This document shows positions 57,717 through 64,000 of a stretch of DNA of 64,000 bases, piece after piece (position 1 is the first letter of the stretch; the number at the start of each line of letters is the position of its first letter). Under the pieces are notes generated by a model. That model worked only from the letters and a program-made list of their open reading frames with translations, was not told the DNA's origin and made no database searches. This DNA is from Cloacimonetes bacterium UBA3541 (GTDB lineage Bacteria > Cloacimonadota > Cloacimonadia > Cloacimonadales > Cloacimonadaceae). Both the position numbers and the translations under genes were made by a program. The DNA is taken from NCBI GenBank assembly GCA_002376725.1, contig DFOM01000059.1, forward strand, positions 106,078 through 170,077, in the 5' to 3' direction.

Positions 57717-58499
57717 ATGAGAATTCTACTTACTAATGATGATGGAATTAATGCCTTAGGCTTGAGAATGTTAGCTGAATATCTGAGAAAAGCAGGACAT
57801 CAAGTTATTATTGTTGCACCAGATAGAGAACGCAGTGCATCTTCGCATTCCATATCTTTGAAAAAGAATCTGAGATTGACCAGAATTAAAGAGGATGATT
57901 ATTGTGTGGATGGCACACCTGTGGATTGTATTGTAGTGGCTACGCAAAAGATGTTAATTCATCCTGTAGATTTAGTAATTTCAGGGATAAATGCAGGACA
58001 GAATATGGGGGAGGATGTTCTCTATTCTGGGACCGTTGCTGCAGCTTTAGAAGCTGGTCTTTTTGGTTACAAAGCTATAGCTATATCAATTAACTCCTAT
58101 CAGAATCAAAATTTTGATGTGCCAGCAAGCTGGATAGTTAAACTTCTGGATTTAGGTTTGGATAATTTAATTCCGGAAAATGGAATATTAAATCTAAACT
58201 TCCCTAATGTATCATCTGAAGAATTAAGAGGAATAAGGCTCACTCGCACTGGTCACAGAAGATACTATAATTTTATCCATATTATTGAAGAGCTGGATGA
58301 TGGCTTTATCTATAGAATTGGAGGTGAAGCTCCTACCTGGGAAATTGAGACCGGCACAGATGCGGAAGCAATAAAGGAAAACTACATTTCTATCACGCCC
58401 TTAGGATTGAGTTTAACCCGCGGAGATGCTTTTCCTTCCATTTTACAGTGGTTAGAAAACAACAATTTACTACAGTTTGAGATAAGCGATGCGCTTTGA
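57717..58499 (+). CDS. surE: 5'/3'-nucleotidase SurE
   Basis: 260 residues with the metal site LLTNDDGINALG, RSASSHSISL, SGINAGQNMGEDVLYSGTVAAALE and a conserved VDGTPVDC. SurE dephosphorylates nucleoside monophosphates and is a survival protein. The end overlaps pcm by 11 bases; the surE-pcm pair is conserved in many bacteria. Confidence 0.95.
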   Translation: MRILLTNDDGINALGLRMLAEYLRKAGHQVIIVAPDRERSASSHSISLKKNLRLTRIKEDDYCVDGTPVDCIVVATQKMLIHPVDLVISGINAGQNMGEDVLYSGTVAAALEAGLFGYKAIAISINSYQNQNFDVPASWIVKLLDLGLDNLIPENGILNLNFPNVSSEELRGIRLTRTGHRRYYNFIHIIEELDDGFIYRIGGEAPTWEIETGTDAEAIKENYISITPLGLSLTRGDAFPSILQWLENNNLLQFEISDAL

Positions 58500-59124
58500 A
58501 GATCAGCGGGCACTCTTAGTGCAAGAATTAACGCAAGAAGGCATTACCGATGAAAGAGTGCTTAATGCCTTCAGAAAAGTGCCCCGTGAACTTTTTGTTT
58601 CTCCTCAATATCTGGAATATGCATACCGAAATCAACCTCTACCTATAGATTGTTATCAAACTATATCGCAACCTTTGATGATTGCCATTATGCTCCAATA
58701 TCTTGAATTAAATCCCGAAGATATCGTCCTGGAAATCGGTACCGGAAGTGGTTATCAGACAGCTTTACTCGCAGAGCTGGCAAAAGAAGTGTGCACAATA
58801 GAACGAATTGAAACTCTTTCTTTGAAAGCGCAAGAACTTCTAAAAAATCTGGGTTATAAAAATATCCATTTCCGCATTGGTGATGGAACACAAGGATGGC
58901 AAAAAGCTTATCCTCCATATAAAGAGTTCAATAAAATCATCGTAAGTGCTGCAGCAAGAGAGATCCCTCCAAAATTAAAGGAACAATTAGCTGACCAGGG
59001 AATTATGGTGATTCCAGTCGGAACAGGGTATTATCAAATACTTCACCGGGTGGTTAGAGATAAGGACCGCTTTATTATCACAAAACATGGTGGCTGCACT
59101 TTTGTCCCACTAGTCAGCACCTGA
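58489..59124 (+). CDS. pcm: protein-L-isoaspartate O-methyltransferase
   Basis: 211 residues: DERVLNAFRKVPRELFV, the substrate loop QTISQPLMIAIML, SAM-binding VLEIGTGSGYQTALLAEL and ERIETLS, and IIVSAAAREIPPKLKEQL. Repairs isoaspartyl damage in proteins using SAM. It overlaps surE and is followed by a cNMP-binding gene after 10 bases. Confidence 0.95.
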   Translation: MRFEDQRALLVQELTQEGITDERVLNAFRKVPRELFVSPQYLEYAYRNQPLPIDCYQTISQPLMIAIMLQYLELNPEDIVLEIGTGSGYQTALLAELAKEVCTIERIETLSLKAQELLKNLGYKNIHFRIGDGTQGWQKAYPPYKEFNKIIVSAAAREIPPKLKEQLADQGIMVIPVGTGYYQILHRVVRDKDRFIITKHGGCTFVPLVST

Positions 59125-59134
59125 GGAGAAAACA

Positions 59135-59608
59135 GTGGCAAATTGCTTACAAGTTTGGTTTAAAAAGATTTTTCAACGCAAAGAAGTGCACACGGAATTG
59201 CAAAAATATCCTCTCTTTAAAAATCTTAATAGCAAAGAACTCCAGTTTGTCTATAATTGTATACATAGCAGAGAATTCAAAGCCGGAGAGACCATATTTG
59301 AAGAGGGTTTTCCACTAGAAGTAATCTATTTTATTGAATCGGGAGAAGTGGAACTGAGCAGCAGTAAAGAACCTGACGCCAAGCTCATTGTCAAAGACAA
59401 TGAAGCTTTTGGTTTGATAGATTTCTTCAGCGGACAAAAAAGAAGAATGACGGCAAAAGCTATTTCTGATACCACTCTTTTAGCTATAACAGAAAGTGAT
59501 TTTAAGGAATTAATAAATCGTCTACCTTCCCTGGGAACTAAGATTTTATGGTCTTGCTGTCAACTTATGGCAAAGACCATTCAGGATAAATCGCAAGTGT
59601 ATTATTGA
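59135..59608 (+). CDS. stand-alone cyclic-nucleotide-binding domain protein
   Basis: 157 residues from a GTG preceded by GAGG. A single cNMP-binding beta-roll (FKAGETIFEEGFPLEVIYFI, IESGEVELSS, AFGLIDFFSGQKRRMTAKAI) without DNA-binding domain. The usual phosphate-binding Arg of CRP-type sites appears replaced (GQKRRMTA), so ligand binding is unsure. It may regulate the following permease: the stop TGA overlaps the next ATG. Confidence 0.82.
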   Translation: MANCLQVWFKKIFQRKEVHTELQKYPLFKNLNSKELQFVYNCIHSREFKAGETIFEEGFPLEVIYFIESGEVELSSSKEPDAKLIVKDNEAFGLIDFFSGQKRRMTAKAISDTTLLAITESDFKELINRLPSLGTKILWSCCQLMAKTIQDKSQVYY

Positions 59609-60669
59609 TGAACTGGAATAGAATTATCTTCATACTTCTGCTTTTGACCCTGATTGTATTAGGTATAATATTTTATTCTCCCATCTTTATCTATCTTATT
59701 ATATCCATTATAGTTGCCTATATTTTTGACCCTATCGTCAGCTGGTTAGAATTTAAAGGTATGGCAAGATGGATAGCTATTTTATGTGTCTATGCCGTGA
59801 TAGCAGGATTAATCGCCTGGCTGGTAATAACTTATATCCCAAGGTTAATAGAACAGGGAAATCAATTAATTAAGTTTATTAGTAGGTCCGATGTTCCTCT
59901 AGACCAAGCTATTGTTCAATTACCTCTAATCCATTCTATCTATGAATTTATCTTGAAAGTAGATCAGACCATACCACAATTGAATTTACTGCCTCAATTT
60001 AACCAACTTATTGAACTAGGAGTGCAAAAATTGGGAGAGCTACCACAAATACTACTCTCCAATTTCCAATCCATCATAAGTACGGTAGCATTAGTTTTCA
60101 CCATACCTTTTTTCAGTTATTTTCTTTTGAAAGACAAAAGAAAAATTCGGCAAGCACTTGTAAGTTTAGCACCTAATAAATATTTTGAACTTACCTTAAT
60201 CCTTTTTAATAAGGTAGATGAAAACATCGGAACTTATCTCCGAGCTATATTATTGGAGATGATAAATGTGGGAATATTATCTACTATAGCTCTCACTATT
60301 GTAGGTGTCCCTTATTCTATCGTGATAGGTGCTATAGCTGGTCTATTAAATATTATACCTTATCTGGGACCCTGGATAGGAGGATTTGTGGCAGGTTTTG
60401 TAATATTGGTAAGTGGCTTGCCACCTATAATGATTGTCTGGATGGCTTTAGCAATATTAATTGTACAATTTTTGGACAACTACATTTTCTATCCACTAAT
60501 TGTGGGTAGAACTATTCGTATGCATCCTCTGGTAGTTTTATTGACTGTAGTTGCAGGAAGTTATTTTGGTGGTGTAGTCTGGATGTTAATTTCTGTTCCC
60601 TTAATCTATATGATTTATAGTTTGATAATGGCATTACATAAAAATCTAAAGGAATTTCGTATAATCTAA
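59608..60669 (+). CDS. AI-2E family transporter (UPF0118 permease)
   Basis: 353 residues with seven to eight membrane helices, amphipathic middle part and the family motif VGVPYSIVIGAIAGLLNIIPYLGPWIG (shown in pieces: GVPYSIVIG, NIIPYLGPWIG) and PLIVGRTIRMHPLVVLL. Members include AI-2 exporters and Na+(Li+)/H+ antiporters; the substrate cannot be told. ATG was preferred to an overlapping TTG one codon earlier; either fits the TGATG coupling with the preceding gene. Confidence 0.88.
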   Translation: MNWNRIIFILLLLTLIVLGIIFYSPIFIYLIISIIVAYIFDPIVSWLEFKGMARWIAILCVYAVIAGLIAWLVITYIPRLIEQGNQLIKFISRSDVPLDQAIVQLPLIHSIYEFILKVDQTIPQLNLLPQFNQLIELGVQKLGELPQILLSNFQSIISTVALVFTIPFFSYFLLKDKRKIRQALVSLAPNKYFELTLILFNKVDENIGTYLRAILLEMINVGILSTIALTIVGVPYSIVIGAIAGLLNIIPYLGPWIGGFVAGFVILVSGLPPIMIVWMALAILIVQFLDNYIFYPLIVGRTIRMHPLVVLLTVVAGSYFGGVVWMLISVPLIYMIYSLIMALHKNLKEFRII

Positions 60670-60684
60670 ATAAATGAGGTTTAA

Positions 60685-61863
60685 ATGAGTTTATTTGACA
60701 AATGTTATAATTATCAAGATGCTAGAATAGCAATGGCAGAGGGATACTATCCCTATTTCCGGGAAATTACAACGGAACAAGGAACTGAAGTTATCTGCAA
60801 CGGCAAAAAAATGCTAATGCTTGGCTCTAACAGTTATCTCGGGTTGACTACTCATCCAAAAGTGAAAGAAGCAGCTATTGAAGCAATTAAAAAATATGGT
60901 AGTGGCTGTGCTGGCTCCAGATTTCTAAATGGGACTCTGGATATCCACATTGAGCTGGAGGAGAAACTGGCTCAGCTTGTGGGAAAAGAGGCAGCTATAG
61001 TTTATCCAACAGGATATCAAGCAAATCTAGGCTGCATTTCTGCTATTGTAAATAAAAATGATTTTATGATTACAGATAAATATGACCATGCTTCTATAAT
61101 TGATGGTTGTCTGCTTTCTCAGGGCACTATGATTCGTTTTAATCACAATGATATGGCTTCCTTAGAACGAGCTTTGCAGAAAGCTAATAGCAATAACTGT
61201 CTAATAATTGTAGATGGTATCTTCTCAATGGAAGGAGATATTGCCAATCTTCCGGAGATTGATAGGTTAGCTAAAAAATATGGCGCTGCAGTAATGGTGG
61301 ATGAAGCTCATTCATTAGGAGTGTTAGGAGATAAGGGTTCTGGAACAGCAGCACATTTTGGCTTGACTAAAGAGACCGATATTATTATGGGTACTTTTAG
61401 TAAATCTCTGGCTTCGGTAGGTGGATTTATCGCCGCAGATGAAGTTATTATCCATTATCTTAAGCATAAATCTCGCGCTTTAATCTTTTCTGCATCACTG
61501 CCTCCGGCTTCTACTGCCAGTGTGTTAACCGCAGTAAACATTATGGAAGAGGAACCAGAAAGGATTGCACGTCTCTGGGAAATAACTAATTATATGCTGA
61601 AAGAATTTAAAGCTATGGGATATAATACGGGAACATCCTGCACTCCAGTTATACCACTTCATGTGGGTTCAATGGAAGTAGCTTTCAAACTCTGGAAAAG
61701 ATTAGGCGAAGAAGGAGTCTTTATTAATCCTGTAGTTCCGCCAGCAGTACCTCCAAATTCCTGCCTTATCCGCTGTTCTTTTATGGCTACCCATACCAAT
61801 GAACAACTTGATTTTGCGCTGGATAAGTTCCGCACTCTGGGTAAGGAACTTGGAGTGATTTAA
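60685..61863 (+). CDS. alpha-oxoamine synthase, serine palmitoyltransferase-like
   Basis: 392 residues, fold-type I PLP enzyme. The PLP lysine is in GTFSKSLASVGGF, the SPT form of the motif; BioF and KBL usually have a TLGKALG-type sequence. Other motifs: NSYLGLTTHPKVKEAA, GSGCAGSRFLNGTLDIHIEL, VDEAHSLGVLGDKGSG. Serine palmitoyltransferase condenses serine with acyl-CoA at the first step of sphingolipid synthesis. No ceramide genes are in the window, so KBL or BioF activity stays possible. A 15-base gap separates it from the permease. Confidence 0.85.
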   Translation: MSLFDKCYNYQDARIAMAEGYYPYFREITTEQGTEVICNGKKMLMLGSNSYLGLTTHPKVKEAAIEAIKKYGSGCAGSRFLNGTLDIHIELEEKLAQLVGKEAAIVYPTGYQANLGCISAIVNKNDFMITDKYDHASIIDGCLLSQGTMIRFNHNDMASLERALQKANSNNCLIIVDGIFSMEGDIANLPEIDRLAKKYGAAVMVDEAHSLGVLGDKGSGTAAHFGLTKETDIIMGTFSKSLASVGGFIAADEVIIHYLKHKSRALIFSASLPPASTASVLTAVNIMEEEPERIARLWEITNYMLKEFKAMGYNTGTSCTPVIPLHVGSMEVAFKLWKRLGEEGVFINPVVPPAVPPNSCLIRCSFMATHTNEQLDFALDKFRTLGKELGVI

Positions 61864-61897
61864 TTTGATAAATATTATACAATAAAGGGAGGAATAA

Positions 61898-63628
61898 ATG
61901 GCAAGCAAAAGCAGTGCCAGATATTATGGCAGCTTTAAAGAGTTGTCTCCGATTCGCGCCATTGCGGAGACCCTGATGAATTCGCATAATGTGCGTAAAG
62001 TAGATATCAGAGAAGCTTATGAAATGGCTAAAAAACAACCCGGTGTGACGGTTACAGATTTACCTATGTATCCTGAATTTGTCAAACTACATCATCTACC
62101 CTCAGATGCAAAAGTCCTGGACGATTGTCATGGAAATATCATAGGAAGAACTGCTATGGCTCGTAGATTCTATAATCGTTTAGCTCCTGCACAAAAAAAT
62201 AAGGTAGAAGCAGACCTGCGAGAAGCAGTGTGGCAAATGCAGCATTATCCTTTAATTAAAACTGAAGCGGTGCTAGGAATGGACCCTGACCTTATGCTCA
62301 AGGCTACTTTTATTACCACTGAAACTGATGTGGCAAATCTTTTCTTCTGGTTACTCAATTTTGCCCCTTATGAGCAATTGGAGGAACAGTACAGAAACAG
62401 TCCCCAACACCCTATTCAAGATATCATTATTGTAGCTTTTAATGAATGGACCTGCGATGACCCCTTCTACAATAATGTGGGAGCTCCCCAATTAGCTCTG
62501 GTAGATGAAAAGCATAATGTCATTTTCAATCTGGGAATGCGTTACTTTGGAGAAAGAAAAAAAGGGACTTTAACTCTTGCCTGGACCTCTGGAATCAGAA
62601 TTGGAATGGCTGCCTGTCACGGTGGTATCAAGGAATTGGATTTCACCACTTGTAAAGACCCACAATATCATAAACTCGGAAAACGCTCTATAGCTTTTTA
62701 TGGACTTTCAGGAACAGGAAAATCTTCTCATACTAATAGCCACGATAATGCCGGAACTCTGCCCGAGGGAGTAAGCAAGGTTGTGCTACATGACGATGCT
62801 TTCCAAATTGACTTAGAAAACAAAGTCTGTCGTGTATGGGAGCCTACTCTCTTTGATAAAACCGATAGCCGTACACCAGATCACCCCGATTGGAAATACA
62901 CTCTGGCAGTAATGAATCATATGGTAGCCGAGATTGATGGCAAGCATATTCCTGTAGGACTGGATGTACGCAATCCAAATGGTAGAGCTTTGCTGGACCG
63001 TGATTTATTGGGTAAATATGTTAATCGTTGTGCTTTTCCCAAAGCATTGGTCTGGTTGATGAAAGATTCCACCCTTCCTCCTATCGTTAAATTTACCGAT
63101 AAATACCTGGCAATTGCTATGGGAGCAGCTCTAATGACTCAACGCAGTAGGGCTGAAAATGTGCCTGAAGAGGAATTGCAAAAGCTTGTGTTTGAACCTT
63201 TTGCCAATCCTTTCCGGGTTTATGAACTTTATCGGGATGTGGAAGCATTCCTTAAAGTGGCTGATACAGGCGCTGAATTCTACTGTTTCAACTCACGCGG
63301 ATACTGGAAAGAATCAGATGATATTCTGGAACCTATTCCTTTAAAAACTTCGCTAACCCTTCAGACCGCCGTTTTAATGGATCAACTGGAGTGGGAACCC
63401 TGGAGCATAATGCCCGGTGCAGCTATACCTACCCGCGATAGTATAGAAAAAATCCTGCCTGGCTATTACGAACTTTATAATCCCAATAATCGCTTGAACT
63501 TGGATAAATATTATGCCCTCCTAAAAAATAGATTCCAGCAAAGAATGGACTTCTTGACAAATAGCGACCTGCAGGAAAAACCCAATTTACAAAAACTTAT
63601 CGTGGATGCCCTTAAATTAAACATTTAA
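61898..63628 (+). CDS. pckA: phosphoenolpyruvate carboxykinase (ATP)
   Basis: 576 residues; ATP-type PEPCK with P-loop GLSGTGKSSHTNSH (the family GLSGTGKTT), the metal-binding VLHDDAFQID, the substrate segments TLAWTSGIRIGMAACHGG and LVWLMKDSTLPP. It is somewhat longer than E. coli PckA (540) with an N-terminal extension. Interconverts oxaloacetate and PEP, in fermenters often run toward oxaloacetate with ATP gain. GGGAGG precedes the start; a strong terminator follows. Confidence 0.95.
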   Translation: MASKSSARYYGSFKELSPIRAIAETLMNSHNVRKVDIREAYEMAKKQPGVTVTDLPMYPEFVKLHHLPSDAKVLDDCHGNIIGRTAMARRFYNRLAPAQKNKVEADLREAVWQMQHYPLIKTEAVLGMDPDLMLKATFITTETDVANLFFWLLNFAPYEQLEEQYRNSPQHPIQDIIIVAFNEWTCDDPFYNNVGAPQLALVDEKHNVIFNLGMRYFGERKKGTLTLAWTSGIRIGMAACHGGIKELDFTTCKDPQYHKLGKRSIAFYGLSGTGKSSHTNSHDNAGTLPEGVSKVVLHDDAFQIDLENKVCRVWEPTLFDKTDSRTPDHPDWKYTLAVMNHMVAEIDGKHIPVGLDVRNPNGRALLDRDLLGKYVNRCAFPKALVWLMKDSTLPPIVKFTDKYLAIAMGAALMTQRSRAENVPEEELQKLVFEPFANPFRVYELYRDVEAFLKVADTGAEFYCFNSRGYWKESDDILEPIPLKTSLTLQTAVLMDQLEWEPWSIMPGAAIPTRDSIEKILPGYYELYNPNNRLNLDKYYALLKNRFQQRMDFLTNSDLQEKPNLQKLIVDALKLNI

Positions 63629-63650
63629 GAATAATTGACTATAAACAAAT

Positions 63651-63682
63651 AAAACCCGGTTTATCACCGGGTTTTATTTTTT
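63651..63682 (+). terminator. intrinsic terminator of the pckA operon
   Basis: A ten-pair stem, AAAACCCGGT against ACCGGGTTTT with loop TTATC, is followed by an AT-run of T residues, 22 bases after the pckA stop. A standard strong terminator. Confidence 0.93.
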
Positions 63683-63736
63683 ATCTAGCTCTCTTTAATC
63701 TCTTCAGACCATTATACACTCAAAAGAGTAAAAATA

Positions 63737-64000
63737 ATTCCCCTCTTCTAGAGGGGTGTCTCGTAGAGACAGGGTATTATATTCCCCTTTTATAAAGGGG
63801 TGTCTCGCAGAGACAGGGTATTATATTCCCCTTTTATAGAGGGGTGTCTCGTAGAGACAGGGTATTTTATTCCCCTCTTATAGAGGGGTGTCTCGCAGAG
63901 ACAGGGTATTTTATTCCCCTTTTATAAAGGGGTGTTCTGCAAGGACGGGGTATTATATTCCCCTTTTATAAAGGGGTGTCCTGCAAGGACGGGGTATTAT
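63737..64000. repeat. 44-bp tandem repeat array, six units to the window edge, each with two hairpins
   Basis: Units begin at 63737, 63781, 63825, 63869, 63913 and 63957, exactly 44 bases apart, and the array continues past the edge. Each unit has two inverted repeats: hairpin A of the form CCCCTYTTATARAGGGG and hairpin B of the form GTCTC-G(T/C)A-GAGAC, joined by GGGTATTATATT. In hairpin A one pair is C-G in units 1 and 4, T-A in 2, 5 and 6, and a T-G wobble in 3. In hairpin B units 5 and 6 switch to GTTCT/AGGAC and GTCCT/AGGAC, with pairing kept. No spacers or ORF. It lies 54 bases beyond the pckA terminator. Confidence 0.95.

Noticed and set aside
63737..64000. 44-bp array as a CRISPR array
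   Set aside because: The repeats abut with no variable spacers, every base of the 44-bp period belongs to the repeat, and no cas gene is present.

Overview
The window carries about fifty genes of a low-GC, diderm, anaerobe-like bacterium. The best match to what I recognise is Candidatus Cloacimonadota or a close relative in the Fibrobacteres-Chlorobi-Bacteroidetes neighbourhood. The basis is: several secreted proteins ending in FlgD-like or type-IX-type C-terminal sorting domains; the Bacteroidetes-type alternative GlmU; a serine-palmitoyltransferase-like enzyme; a Porphyromonas-type peptidylarginine deiminase; and an ATP-dependent PEP carboxykinase. The phylum is inferred, because no rRNA gene is present.

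Layout. Positions 1-10600 are partly accessory. They hold the 5' part of a repetitive surface protein (cut by the window edge), an ABC-F ATPase directly behind a tRNA-Arg(CCG), deoC with a tandem-domain ThyX relative, and then a scarred stretch. That stretch has an IS3-like remnant, a more GC-rich secreted beta-helix protein, a small ORF without a normal start codon and a truncated rlmN. From 21.6 down to 10.35 kb runs one long minus-strand series: radA, pgpH, ybeY, corC-like, vanZ-like, mlaF-like, Gx transporter, class A PBP, alternative glmU, ricT, rlmN fragment. A plus-strand island (22.0-23.5 kb) encodes MarR, OsmC and a thioredoxin-like lipoprotein. Gyrase (gyrB, gyrA) follows on the minus strand. 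From 41.5 down to 29.4 kb lies the translation operon rimP-nusA-ylxR-ylxQ-infB-rbfA-nrnA-truB-ribF. It continues into a secreted protein, yhaM and yycJ, and its short leader holds a terminator-like hairpin.

From 42 to 53.5 kb there is a PAP2 phosphatase, cmk-ispH-rpsA preceded by six copies of an 11-bp repeat, and gpsA at the end of a poly-gamma-glutamate type operon (pgsB-pgsC-pgsW). That operon also contains an exported protein, an outer-membrane beta-barrel candidate and an acidic/basic two-part small protein. A secreted peptidylarginine-deiminase homologue closes the minus-strand half. After a divergent junction at about 56 kb the plus strand carries an MgtE-like transporter, then an operon driven by a perfect consensus promoter: small membrane protein, surE, pcm, cNMP-binding protein, AI-2E-type permease, spt-like gene and pckA, followed by a strong terminator. 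The window ends in a 44-bp tandem array in which every unit encodes two hairpins whose stems covary.

Most promising for follow-up: the covarying 44-bp array, the deiminase homologue with all catalytic residues in register, the ThyX fusion with its signature split between two halves, and the poly-gamma-glutamate locus with unknown envelope proteins.
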